Origin: Lactifluus volemus
Taxonomy: Eukaryota > Basidiomycota > Agaricomycetes > Russulales > Russulaceae
Assembly: GCA_022376515.1 (NCBI GenBank)
Contig: WTXI01000006.1
Span: 1,116,001 to 1,180,000, forward strand
Direction: 5' to 3'
DNA: 64,000 nucleotides
Of this stretch, positions 35,855-46,743 are shown piece after piece (the first letter of the stretch is position 1; each line of letters opens with the position of its first letter). The notes under the pieces were generated by a model, which searched no databases, was not told the DNA's origin, and was given only the letters and a program-made list of their open reading frames with translations. The position numbers were made by a program, and so were the translations under genes.

Positions 35855-36827
35855 ATGGGACAAACACGTTCGTATCACTCTTTCCCACCGCTCGGTTCTA
35901 CCTCATAACAACCGCATCTACAGCATCACAGTTCATGGAGGACATGGAGAAGCGGTCAAACTGTTCGTCCTTAATCCGTCCATATCTCATATCCTTCTTC
36001 TCATCCTTAATGTGCAGTCAACGCCCGCGAGCTGGAGCGATTGAAGAAGCGCTTCATGAAACTTGACAGGTCTGGCTAATCATCCGTCCCCCCAAAAGCT
36101 GCCCTTTGCCCTCACCAACGCAACCTCTCACAATGCACGATCTCTTTTCTATACAGTGACGGCTCGGGTTCAATAGACCGCAACGAATTTCTGCAGATCC
36201 CGCAGATCGCCAACAATCCTCTAGCATCCCGAATGATCGCCATATTCGACGAAGAGTGCGCAATATTTTTGTTGGCCTTTCCCCGGGCCGTCCCAGCTCA
36301 CCGCGTTTCTGTCTGTCCTTGTATTTCCTCTAGTGGTGGTGGTACCGTCGACTTTCAAGAATTCGTCGGGGGGTTGAGTGCGTTTAGCAGCCGAGGCGGA
36401 CGAGAGGAGAAACTGCGATGTATGCCCGCGACCCGCCACTCGCTCCCCTTCGTGGCGAGCTTTTACTAAACGAGCGGGTCCAGTTGCCTTCAAGTGTACG
36501 ATATGGATCGGACGGATTCATCTCGAATGGGGAGCTGTTTCTCGTCCTCAAGATGATGGTCGGCAACAATTTGAAGGTTCGTCTCGTCCGCCGCGGGTGT
36601 CGCGCCTCATACGAATCTCTGCACAGGATACACAACTCCAGGAGATCGTTGACAAGACGATTATGGAGGCAGACAAAGATGGTGACGGAAAACTTAGCTT
36701 TGAAGAGTTTACCACCATGGTGGCTAACACGGTACGTGCGCCAACCCTGCACCACATTCAGTTAGAACTGATTATCTCCTCCCCTCAGGACATCGTGAAG
36801 CAGATGACACTCGAAGACCTCTTCTAG
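35855..36827 (+). CDS. CNB1: Calcineurin regulatory subunit B
   Basis: EF-hand subunit of the Ca2+/calmodulin-dependent phosphatase calcineurin. A tiny first exon 'MGQT' (from 35855) has the N-terminal Gly used for myristoylation. Next are 'MEDMEKRSN', '[16 protein letters not shown]' and EF1 '[17 protein letters not shown]'. Later exons give EF2 ('[18 protein letters not shown]'), EF3 ('[20 protein letters not shown]') and EF4 ('[18 protein letters not shown]'). The C-terminus '[12 protein letters not shown]' ends at 36825-36827. In EF3 the reading 'VYDMDRT' should pass to '[10 protein letters not shown]' in the next frame; one G is missing at about 36510. The decayed copy near 41252-41255 keeps GGG at this place, which supports an error here. 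Confidence 0.93.
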
Positions 36828-37143
36828 GTTTCCAGCTTCTTCTCACGTTGCTTTCGTTGTTCTCGCACCTATACCTACCTGGAGCTTACCTGTTCCTTTT
36901 TGCATTTCTTTTGTTGCGGCCACGGGTCTGTCTCACAGCCGGATACACCGATATCATTGGTGGAAAGATGTAATGATTATGACCACTTGTACAAACTCTG
37001 CCATCCACGTCTTCTCATCTCTGTTGCGTACGCTGCAGAATTCGGTAACCAAGTCGATCATGATGGAAAGTCGTCCTCGGTGCTGTTCTTATTAACCGCA
37101 CAGATACCTAAGCAATATTCGTGTGAGGATCGTGTGCGCAGGC
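36828..37143. other. 3' flank of calcineurin B, also duplicated downstream
   Basis: Untranslated or intergenic DNA. Long stretches recur at about 41404-41620 behind the second calcineurin B copy, so the duplication covered the flank as well as the gene. Confidence 0.7.
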
Positions 37144-37426
37144 TCAAAGGATATGTGATATACAACCGTAACTCACGGACTCCGGAATAGTGGGACATCC
37201 TCTCTGAACAGCTTCTTGATCTTCCCACTGCCAGTCTGGGTTCAAGTTGGCGGAATCCCATTCTGCACCCGGATCGTCAAAGTCAACTGTGAGGACATCT
37301 GTGAGCTTCTCCACATGGGCTGGGGCAGAGAGCTGGAGGTTCTCCCTGAGGGGTGTGACATGCAATGTCTCTATTAAAGCATATAAATGAGCAGAGTCCT
37401 GATGCCAGATTGCCAGGCAGTTGATT
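37144..37426 (-). pseudogene. Possible NACHT/NLR-protein fragment
   Basis: A reverse frame contains 'HVEKLTDVLTVDFDD' and 'NLNPDWQWEDQEAV'. This resembles the helical region after the NACHT domain of Agaricomycete NACHT-ankyrin proteins, where a leucine-rich 'VEELAEVLAVDF' is followed by 'W.WEDQE'. No P-loop, ankyrin repeats or further exons are present, so this could only be a relic. The likeness rests on a short segment recognised from memory. Confidence 0.33.
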
Positions 37427-37535
37427 GGCATTAGACAGAATTCTGGATTGGGGAGCAATAGAACACAGGTCTGCCAGTGGGTGCACTGGCAGACCTGTGT
37501 TCTATTGCTCCCCATCCAGACTTCTGTCTAATGCC
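37427..37535. repeat. Inverted repeat 1 with 53-base arms
   Basis: Arms 37427-37479 and 37484-37535 are complementary apart from one substitution and one single-base gap, around a 4-base centre. The DNA could extrude as a near-complete hairpin. Such clean arms imply recent origin or active conservation. Confidence 0.9.
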
Positions 37536-37753
37536 ATCACATATAAATGGCAATGTATTGTGTTCCACTGAAGATGACTGCCCAGAAGTAAGGTGCATGT
37601 CACATGATATGTGAGCTAGGAGATGAGTCAGATCTGAGTCAATTGGCAGAAGGATCTGTACCTTTGCCAGAATGCTGACAGCCATCATATGTAGTCAGAG
37701 CATTTTGAAGGAACTGCTCAATGTACAAGGACCTGCTCTGTTGGATATCTCTC

Positions 37754-37992
37754 ATAAGTTATCTAGTCTTTTACCCTTGTCCGAAAAATATATAAAGCCC
37801 TGATGGTGGGTGAAGCACTGGCATCACTGACAGCACATACACAATCAATGGCAATATGAAAATTCTGTGGGATTTGTTCTCTCACAGAATTTCCATATTG
37901 CATTGATTGTGTATGTGCTGTCAGTGATGCCAGTGCTTCACCACCATCAGGCTTTATAAATTTGTGGATAAGGTGAAGACTAGATAACTTAT
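37754..37992. repeat. Inverted repeat 2 (foldback) with about 113-base arms
   Basis: The left arm 37754-37869 and right arm 37883-37992 pair along almost their full length around a 13-base centre. The outermost 15 bases (AAGTTATCTAGTCTT type) and the inner 60 bases match closely, while the middle has a few gaps. The repeat is clearly richer in A and T than nearby genes. It looks like a foldback transposon or a head-to-head duplication. Confidence 0.9.
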
Positions 37993-38352
37993 GATCACCA
38001 TACTGGCCTCTCTCTTGATGTAGAAAATGATGTCTTGACAGCTGGCTTGTAGTTCCTCAAAAATTGTGTTGGTGGTCATGATCTGAGTCATGTCTGAGGA
38101 ACTTGTGACCATTGTGATATTCACTGACATGGAGTAGCTTTTGTCTATAATGCAATGCAAATCATCAGATAAACAGGATGTGAAGTTTTTGATCATGTAG
38201 ATGGGAGGGAAGCTTGGAGGGAAGCCTATTGGAGTTCCACTCCACAAATGAAGCTTGGTGGGTCTGAGCAGCACCTTAATCACTTCATTGACATGCTGTA
38301 GACATATGATTTCCATGGTTAATAGCAAGTTTCTCCATGTGGAAGACATCAT
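37954..38352 (-). CDS. Unidentified open frame next to inverted repeat 2
   Basis: A reverse frame of 132 residues begins 'MMSSTWRNLLLTMEIICLQ' and contains 'LLRPTKLHLWSGTPIGFPPS'. It overlaps the right arm of inverted repeat 2 at its 3' end. Base use is more A/T-rich than the host genes, which fits a mobile-element passenger or relic. I recognise no family; no catalytic motif of a transposase or reverse transcriptase is visible. Confidence 0.3.
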   Translation of the reverse strand: MMSSTWRNLLLTMEIICLQHVNEVIKVLLRPTKLHLWSGTPIGFPPSFPPIYMIKNFTSCLSDDLHCIIDKSYSMSVNITMVTSSSDMTQIMTTNTIFEELQASCQDIIFYIKREASMVIISYLVFTLSTNL

Positions 38353-40855
38353 GATCTAGGAAAGAGGTGTAAACATGTATATGTTATCACTCACGTGTTA
38401 CACATCATGGATCATGTGGTCGCTTTTCGCTCAGCAGACTCTTCATTCCGCCCACACACTCGTACTCAAGCTTGTGAGCTACTAGCTATTTGTTCTTCAT
38501 GATCACAGCTTCCTGTGCATATATACGCCGCTCAATTCGCACCCTCTACGACGGTCGCAACTAAGCAGAAACCAGATGATGAGGATGAATCGCGGATGAC
38601 ACAGCGCCAGATTCTCTCACACCCGCAGTGGTAGCCGCGGGAACTTCTTGTAGTGTATGCCGGGGGAGGGTCATCATGAAGAGAGATCCGCAAGCAAGAC
38701 TGTGAGGAAACCCATGTTAGATGAGGAGCTTTGCAATTCGTCTGGCGTGACCAAAGAGGAATTGCTCATGTTCGATATCGAGCCACACATCTACTCCACC
38801 GTTGGCTCAGCTAGTCCTGACTCGACCCTCACGCACTCAAGAAGTTGCTGGGCAGGCACACAGCGATTTTTTCCAAGAATACGAATGACCGAGTGTGAAC
38901 CTGTTGGTACAGTATTCTTAATCTCGACATGCTTCATATGGCGGGTTGACACTACCGTACGCATGCGCCAGTAAGCTACTGGTCATACGCTCGAAGGAAC
39001 TCTGGTCATACTTCACACACAGGGAAGGCCACGTGGCATGGAGGAAAAGTAGACTCCCGCGTGGGGGAGACACCGGAATCGTCGAAATGCGTTGAGTCTG
39101 CGGATCTGCAAGGTATTCATGCGGTTGCGGCCTTGGGTCGGCCTCGCCATGAGTTCCCACGCGATGACAAGGTGGAGGCGTTCGAGACACGCTTGTCGAT
39201 AACCGTGGGCTCTTCGCTAGGATGACGATGACGTGCCGTAGACCCGTCAGGTCAATGAGGTCATCAGCAGCAGTTGCGACAGCAACTGGAGAGCCTAGAA
39301 GCGATTGGACAGACAGGTGTGGCCATCTGCGTCGAAATCTCGCGCACGCAGGCACTGGGAGCAGAAACATGGCATGCCACTACCGCCACAACATCAGAGG
39401 GTCCGACGGTTTCGATGGGCGAGCCGCCTATGCATGGAGCCATAACTGTGAGGCAAGAACATCAGGTCGAGATGCTTCGTAAGTAGCTTCACAAAGATTG
39501 GTTTGCGATACGAAGACGACAGTCCCTCTCGAACATAGCTACTTACGAGTCGGGTAACCGCCCTCGTCCAGTCCTGATCCCGTCGTCAGTCCAAAGTTCC
39601 ATAATAAGCGGGTACCGCATACCAAGGCTTGGCCTTCCGTGTAAGTGCAACAAGCTTTTACCGGCTTGCATCGTTGGCAAGTTCGGAGACCGCCGTCCTG
39701 GCAGATACTTGGCAACCTTTTCGATAAGGCTATTCGTGGTGCCGTGCATCGAGTAGCTGTAAAAGGATCCTGGAAGCAGGCTGACGCCTTCAAAGTCGAG
39801 AAACTGATGGGCAGCGGCAAATGTTTAGGAGAGATGAATTCACAAGCCTAGATCAACTCATGGTGAACGGCTACCTGAAAATTCGTAGCAAAGTGTAACC
39901 GTACCTTATTCACATATCTCTCAACTGCATCGATGCTTGCGAACTTAACCCGCCCCTCAATCGGTCAATCGGCATATTGGGTGGAGGACAGAGCCAGCCC
40001 AGGGCCCTCGCAATCGCGTGGTAAACATTCGCATGCAGACGGAATTCGTTTGCTGCAACCAGGTTCCGATGAATGGTGGGACATTGATGAACTCCGAAAC
40101 GAGGTATCCAACGGTCGTGGACGAAGCAGGTAATGACCTTCGGAATGATTGGTGCGTCTGAGTCTCAGACAGCCTTCTCGTAGAGGTCTTAGCCTCGTAG
40201 ACGAGTGATGGATTTCCAAACTTGATGAAGTAGTCCCATCGTAACGTATGGCCAGCCTCATAGGGCTTTGAGGACCAGTTTTCGAGAGCCTCAGCGCTGG
40301 CTGCAACGACCGAACGACAAAATGGGTCAAGAGATGTGTCGAGGAAGCTGGACGCTGGACATTGGAACTTAAGCCGAAGAGTGAAAGGTAGTGCTCGCAT
40401 ACGTGTGAGAATGAAAGCTGTCAAAGAGTCGAAGGTCGCTGAGGAGAATCGCCGAGAGGAGGGAAGGGGCAACGGGACAGCGAGAGGAAGGGCAAAACCA
40501 ATCAGTGTCACATTGGCATCTACGGTACAGCTAGGGGGTGGTGACCTTCAAGTTAAGGATATCACTAGTAGTGTTCAAGTTGTCGCTGAAACTCGGTTGC
40601 GGCTCGGCTCACCCAAAATGGTGAACACCTTCTTACTGCCGAGCTCGATCTCTTCAGTACCGAAGTGTCCAGCTCTTGGGAGCGCGCGCCTGAGAAGAAC
40701 TCGAAATCGGTGTCACGATACGCAGCATCGAGCCTCGTCAAGCCGTCATCATCGTCCTCCCCCCGCGTCGCGATGACGGGGGTAGTGACGGAGCAGTGCC
40801 AGTGCAGTTTCCTTTTTCCTTTACCATACTTTTGCCTCCCCGCGCAGTCACGTCA
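38353..40855. other. Accessory stretch with open frames of unknown origin
   Basis: Several frames read like protein for 50-100 residues but do not chain. They are forward 39274-39486 ('LESLEAIGQTGVAICVEISR'), reverse 39543-39749 ('NSLIEKVAKYLPGRRSPNLP', 'PLIMELWTDDGIRTGRGRLP'), reverse within 39957-40511 ('YEAGHTLRWDYFIKFGNPSL') and forward about 40500-40790. No family was recognised. They may be decayed genes. Confidence 0.4.
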
Positions 40856-41403
40856 AGCGGTCAAACTGTTCGTCCTCGATCCGCCATGTCTCACGTCTTT
40901 CTTCTCGTCCTTGCGCTGTGTGTTTGTGCGTAGTCAACGCCTGCGAGATGGAGTGATGGAAAAGCGCTTCATGAAAGCTCGACAGGTCTGTCTAATCACT
41001 GTCCAGGCAGAAGTTGTCCTTTGCCCTCACCAACGCAACTCTCACAACGCACGATCTTTTTTGTATACAGTGACAGCTCGGTTCAATAAATCACAACGAC
41101 TTTTACAGATCGCGAAAAATACTTAGCCTCGCGGATGATCGCCATAAGTTATTTGATGAAGTGCGCAATATTTTTGTTGATTCCCCGGCGGGCCGCCCCC
41201 GCTCACCATGTCTGTCTGTCCTTAGATTTCTTCAAGGTGTGCGATATGTATCGGGACGCATTCATCTTGAATGTAGAGCTGTTTCTGGTCATCAAGATGA
41301 TGGTCGGCAACAACTTGAAGGTTCGTCTCGTTCCAGTTCGAACTGACTATCTCCCTCAGGACATCGTGAAGCAGATGACACTCGAAGACCTCAGGCTCTT
41401 CTA
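40856..41403 (+). pseudogene. Degenerate second copy of calcineurin B
   Basis: This segment is homologous to the intact gene at 35940-36827, introns included. It starts with the piece around 'AAGCGGTCAAACTGTTCGTC' (40856 on) and then follows the exon encoding the family's 'ERLKKRFM' with an in-frame stop. Recognisable remains of EF1, EF3 ('[18 protein letters not shown]') and the C-terminus ('[11 protein letters not shown]') follow. The first exon, most of the EF2 exon and the whole EF4 exon are missing. It therefore cannot encode a working four-EF-hand protein. The similarity continues into the 3' flank. Confidence 0.88.
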
Positions 41404-41640
41404 GGTCTCCATCTTCTTGTCACGTTGCTTTCGTTGTTCTCGCATACCTATACCTACTTGGAGCTCACCTATTCCCTTTCGTTGCGGTCACGGGTCTGTC
41501 TCACAGGCCGGGATAGACCGATATCATTGATGGAAAGATGTAATAATTACGAACGCTTGTACAAACTCTGCCATCACCTCTTCTCATCTCTGTTGCGTAC
41601 ACTTCAGAATTCGGAACTTTTACTCCCACGTTCTGAGAAA
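41404..41640. repeat. Duplicated 3' flank of calcineurin B
   Basis: Matches about 36828-37045 with scattered substitutions and small gaps. The similarity fades close to 41620-41640, which marks one edge of the segmental duplication. Confidence 0.8.
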
Positions 41641-42251
41641 GGTGACGTTTGAGCGTAATTTTTGCCGAGAGGGGGAAAAAAAAAGTCATAATACTAAATT
41701 TGACGCCGACGGGCAAGGAAAACGTACATTGTACAGAACCAGTATGACGTATGTAGAAAACAACAAGAATTGTGGCCGATTACACCAATACGATAGTGAA
41801 ATATTGCAGCGTGCGAGAGATGCGGACCGGGATCGGTCGTACGAGGTACAGGGGGTGGGAAGGGGTAACTGGCCCTCTCCAAGATCCGGGGAGAGGGAGA
41901 TGGTAGATAGGGTGGAGACGATAAAGACGAGAGCAAGGACGCGATTAGGAAAGAAAAAGAAGGAGAGGGGGGAAGTGCATCAAGGTTGCGATGGCAGCTG
42001 CCGCCACAACATCAGAGGGTCAGGACAGGCCGAAGGCGCACATATGCGAATCTAAGTAGGAGGGGTATCTGTCGTGTCGCCTTGTACAGATGTGAACGAG
42101 GGCTCTAACCACCCAGACCGATGGCGACGAGCAGCGCGCTGCACTGCGAAATTATCATGTAAAAGGACAGATCGTGTTCGAAAGCGTATGCAAAAGGTTA
42201 ACTATTCAAAGGGGTACGATAGGGGACAGGAGAAACAAAACAGAGGGGGGA
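41641..42251. other. Non-coding stretch
   Basis: Purine-rich on the forward strand (GA-rich about 41820-41980). No gene supported. A 21-base sequence at 42001-42021 also occurs at 39383-39403. Confidence 0.5.
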
Positions 42252-43004
42252 TTACCGGCTCTGACCGGCACCGACGAGGACGGTACGAGACTCGACCTCG
42301 AGGACATGATGTGCCTGTTGCGCGGAGAGGTTCAGGTTGAAAGGGGAATTGGGCGCTGGTCGAGCGGCCTGGGCGAAGAAAGACGGTGCGGGGGCAGTCT
42401 GCGACGCGGCAAGGTAGAACGGGTCGGTGTTTGCAAAATGAGATGGTGACCCTGATAAGCCCGGTATGTTATCGTACGTTGGGGGTGGAGGTGGGGGCGG
42501 GGGCATGGGGAAGGGCTGGCCCGAAGATACCGGACGATACTTTTGCGGCTGTTGTCGTTGTGCCAGGGGCGCGTCAAACAGGCACTGGTTTGGGGTGTGC
42601 GCGTTTAGGAGATCTTCGACGGTCTGCTCGTCTTGCATTTCATCGTCTACATCGCAATCGTGAAGAGGGGGAGGGGCTACATAAGGGGCGGGATTTTGGC
42701 CCCTGTATCGAGTAGCATCGTCCCATTCCCAATGAAACGATGCAGTAGCCGAGGTCGGAGTCGGGGTATTGCACGGTTGCGCGTAGCTGTTGCGACGTGT
42801 AACACAGTGTACACCGGATTGACTTTGCGAGGGGTAGTATATCACTTGTGAAAGCTGGGACTGGATACATTTTTCTGGATTAACGAGATTTAAGGGAAGG
42901 GAAGAGGAGGGAGGAATTACCTGAAGAGTGGCGATATCCATAGCCTCCTGTGATACATGACTGGCAGAGAGAGAGGATACAAGATCATCGATAGAAATGC
43001 TCAT
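42252..43004 (-). CDS. Proline-rich hypothetical protein
   Basis: One long reverse frame, possibly with one small intron near 42860-42920. The Met at 43004 starts 'MSISIDDLVSSLSASHVSQE', a natural amphipathic N-terminus. The frame also extends upstream to Met 43094, but that part ('LTLLLFLPLPLPPP') looks like a translated pyrimidine-rich leader. The middle has 'DDEMQDEQTVEDLLNAHTPN' and a poly-proline run ('PMPPPPPPPP'). The end is Ala/Pro-rich ('SFFAQAARPAPNSPFNLNLS'). Largely disordered, without a known domain. It is the only likely intact gene in the 37-45 kb island. Confidence 0.6.
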   Translation of the reverse strand: MSISIDDLVSSLSASHVSQEAMDIATLQVIPPSSSLPLNLVNPEKCIQSQLSQVIYYPSQSQSGVHCVTRRNSYAQPCNTPTPTSATASFHWEWDDATRYRGQNPAPYVAPPPLHDCDVDDEMQDEQTVEDLLNAHTPNQCLFDAPLAQRQQPQKYRPVSSGQPFPMPPPPPPPPTYDNIPGLSGSPSHFANTDPFYLAASQTAPAPSFFAQAARPAPNSPFNLNLSAQQAHHVLEVESRTVLVGAGQSR

Positions 43005-45482
43005 TGGAGGGGGGAGGGGGAGGGGAAGAAAGAGTAAGAGAGTAAGAGAGATGAAAAGGGTTCGGTCGTACACAGGACCGTGACTCTCCAGCATTGGTTT
43101 TTACCCCTTTTGGCGACCATTTGCCACCACCTTTCTCCGCTTCCCCGGTTTATGGGTTCTCGACACTCCCATCTCGTGTCAATCAACCCCACCGAACTTC
43201 ACGGAAAATAACGATACTGTACTCGTGTACTTGTTTGTGGAGCACAATCTGATCTACCCCAACCCGGGGTATCAACTAGACAACCGACCTTTTTCACTGC
43301 CTCGCACCGGAATGTGAATGCTATTTATTCGGTTTCTGTGTTCTTGACACACAACTTACACGCCGTCTGAACGTGCTCCAAGTCTCGACCGACATCGGCT
43401 GCCTAGTCGCTTCCTGCCCGTATCCATGCCGTATGGGACGTCCTTTATGATTTCGCAAAGCGCCACGCGAAACAAATCCTCATTCGGTTACTTCGGTGCG
43501 TAGCTGGCTCTTTTACGCCGTAATGTGGCCTTGTTCGACGCCACTGGCACCGGCCCAATTAACCGGCTACTCTCCTTGCCATGCCGTAATTAGTTTTCTG
43601 ATTTATGATATGGCACCCGCCCGTTTCTGGTGGTGCCCAACGTTTTTGCCATTTCCACGCCATCAAAGCCCTTCTGATCATGTCGTACGACCTATCTTGA
43701 TGGTAGACAAATTCCTGTCCATCGCCTCCGAACAAGCACTCGTTGCACACTCTAATGTAGCCCTGGTCTTGTTATGATAGATAGACACCCAGGAACATGT
43801 CCTGAGGGAAAGACAAGGGACCTCCCAGACATCCGGTCATGCAACCATAAGGTTGTAGTGAGTGGAAAGCCACAACGACCATTGCCCCCCTGTGGCTCCC
43901 ACTACCCTGTACTTGAAGGCACTCTGTTGTCCTGCGATGTCAATGGGAATCGGGCAGGCATCTACGTTTTATTTTTTTTTACATATATCGACGGCCATGA
44001 GATGACTGAACATTTATTATAAGTGGTGTTGATAATAATACGATATTCGAACCGTATCATTCAAGATAGAACTGGGGAAGGTGTACACGTGTACATGCGT
44101 CTACAAGGGTACGAGCTGGAGACTCAATGTACTCAACCGAGCATGTGGCACGTCGCAAGGTGCGATCTTCAACCCAAGCTCACGCGGTCTTGTCCTGTGC
44201 CCATGAATGGAGAGCAAGTTCATTCAATTTTGGTCGGTAGCCATTAGTCGCGATGTGTGACGGTGCAAGGTTGTAACCTTTTCCATCGCGCGCGCTCGTC
44301 AAGATGCGACACCTGCCACAATGCTGTACCCAAAACAAATCGCACAGCTTGTCTGTCTTTCAAATGTCAACCCGCATATCATTGCCCCCGGGTCCGGGTA
44401 ATGCTCGGCCCCGCCTGCACGAGCCATCATATTCTTTATACTGTAGCATCGGCAGTACAAGCCGTCAATCTCGTTCTGCTTCGCTCTCCACGTCATACTC
44501 ATAATCTCCCCGGTGCGGGTTAGGCCTGCCTGGCCTGACTCCGTCAAATAAGTCCCTCAAGCACAAAGCCCGAGCCGAGAACGCTCACGACTACCATTAC
44601 CTCTGCGCCAGGAAAAATTTCCTCGGGATCAGTCGGCACGGCTTGGAGAAGAACGAAAAGTATGGCGTTAGGATTATGATACCAGAAGTGCAGTAAAAAG
44701 GCTATGAGGAGACGCCATGCGCTGAACGTGAATAATGGCCAGGAACCCGAGCGTCGAAGTGGACTTAGGTGATCACCTCTGTCTATTGGCCTTCGTCCAT
44801 GCAGACTTGGAGATCCCTCCTTGGCTACTGTAGTGTCTGGGGTTGAGACCGTGGTTCACCTACGAATGGAGATTAGGTGGCCGTCTATGTCCGCAAGAAC
44901 GGCGACGTCACGCAGGAGCACCTGCGACATCTTCTGATCTTGCATGTCCTCATCTTGTGTCCATGACGTCCGCGGAGTCAACGACTATCAAGCCGCGCTC
45001 GAGTTGGACGGACTGCAGCTAGTTGCGCTACCACCGCACACACCGCTCCTCGCGCTATCGATTAGTCAATTAATTAAGAACATCCGCCAGCTCCGATAGA
45101 CTGATGCCACGACGTGGCAGGTTCAGGCGCGTTGGTCAAGTTGCTCTTACCAGCATGGGAACGGCTCTGCACAGCCCTTGATCTGGCATCTTCAATGCAG
45201 AAGGGTGATGCGCGATGCCAGCGGTGGGGCTGTGGCCATGGGTATTTTCGGGCTGCAGCCAAAACCGAACTCTTCGACTAGCGAAGGAGAATAAAGTCAA
45301 CGCATCAATGTCGCTGAACACAAATACAAAGCCCTTTGACGCCGCCTCGGGCCTGGGTACTTTATTCTCTACTACCTGGCTGCAATTGTAGCACTCCATG
45401 GCCACCAGGTCGCGAACATCGACGTTCAGTGTGCAAATAGTGTCATCATGGCGACACCTTCGTCCTGCTACCAGTCGCAGAC
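43005..45482. other. About 2.5 kb without a supportable gene
   Basis: Short frames on both strands only. A reverse frame 45136-45405 ('MAMECYNCSQVVENKVPRPE') and forward pieces near 44.9 kb ('VNDYQAALELDGLQLVALPP', partly out of frame) look protein-like, but no gene can be built from them. No terminal repeats were found. Confidence 0.45.
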
Positions 45483-46743
45483 TTATTCTCGCTCATTCAA
45501 GAATGAGTCTAGCTCTTCATCTAGCTCCTGCTGGCTCTTCTTCGGCCTCCCATACCGACTAGGCATCTCCCTGTCTTCTATTCGGCTGCCCTTCCACCTC
45601 GGACCTCGGCCATCCTCTCCGGCTAGCCTGCGTTGTAGTCTCCCTGTATCCCTTGGGCTTGTCATACGGGATTCTAGACCCTTCTTCCAAGAGTCGTTGT
45701 CAGCATAGTGAGCACGTAGTTGCGATGTTCGCTCCAGCAGCGTCTTCTCCCTGTTCTCTTTCTCGATGTAATCCGCCCGCATTTTGATGGAGGGCTCGCA
45801 GAGCGAGACTCCTCGTCGGGCGAATCCTCACGCAGGAACGCATCCAATTCCTCATCGAGCTCTTCTTGTCTCCGCCTCTTTGCCTCTTGTGCGTCTTCTC
45901 TTCTTGCCTCCCCACTTTGTTGCCCGTCCACGCCGTGCATGCGATAAAACTCGCTCCGGCTCCGGGCTCCACGTTTTTTCACGTCCGTCGCCTCTGCCCA
46001 GCGTAAAAGTAGGGTACCCTTGAGGCCCTCGCCCTTGCCTAGACTTGCGTCGATGCGCTCCTTGGGCGGCCAAAATGCCATTGGGATAGATTTGGCATGC
46101 ACAAAGCCGCGCTCGTCGGGCATTTCCGATAGTGTTCGTTGCAGTCGAGATAAAGCCGATGTTGCGGCGGCAGAAGAAGCAAAGAGAAGAACGCAGGTGG
46201 TGTCGTCGACCCATTCGAGTCCGAGCGGTTTTGCGTCAAAGTGCGTGACGTACTCGAATATACGTTTCGTAGGCAAGTGCGCGATTGGCTGGCCGTGTAA
46301 AAGTAGGGCGTTGGGCCGTCGAGTATTGTCATCTGAGAATGGGTTCATGGGTGAGGATTAGATGATTGTTGAGGATGCTGTTGAGGATTATAGTTTACCT
46401 GTACTCATCTCCAATTCGTTCGCAGCGTCGAATTGTTCCTCTTCGTCTTCGCGTTTCCTCTAATACAGTAACGATGATTTGTTTGAGGCGTCATAGAGGT
46501 CGGACATCTTCATTAGGGCCTTCGGGGCGGAATTCAATGACATTGTCACACTCGCACCTTGCTTCCGCGGGTGACGTTCGTCTCTGAGAGCAAGTAGACT
46601 TTGTTGCGGCCAATTCGGTCGGCCAGTGGTAGAGTTGGTGAGGCCTCTGTAGGGGAGGGCAGTACTTGGTCTTCATAGGCAACGTCTTGGTTGTAAGAAA
46701 GAAAGTCTGGGGAGAAGCCATCGTTTTCTGGGAGTATGTCCAT
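45483..46743 (-). CDS. NCBP3-like cap-binding/mRNA export protein
   Basis: Related to nuclear cap-binding protein subunit 3, which links the 5' cap to export factors. The start at 46743 gives 'MDILPENDGFSPDFLSYNQD', then 'LADRIGRNKVYLLSETNVTR'. After an intron (about 46330-46395) comes the core RNA-recognition-like fold: 'RRPNALLLHGQPIAHLPTKR', 'IFEYVTHFDAKPLGLEWVDD' and 'TTCVLLFASSAAATSALSRL'. 'LLLRWAEATDVKKRGARSRS' and 'SEFYRMHGVD' match the family's second block. The tail is Glu/Arg-rich ('RRRQEELDEELDAFLREDSP') and ends 'QQELDEELDSFLNERE'. Frames shift near 46480-46550 and near 45780 and may hide small introns or missing bases. The gene is divergent from THO2. Confidence 0.72.

Noticed and set aside
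37427..37992. CRISPR-like repeat array
   Set aside because: The repeats are inverted, not direct and regularly spaced, and the genome is eukaryotic.
43005..45482. Possible retrotransposon in the gene-poor stretch
   Set aside because: No long terminal repeats, reverse transcriptase motif or poly-A tail with target duplication could be seen.
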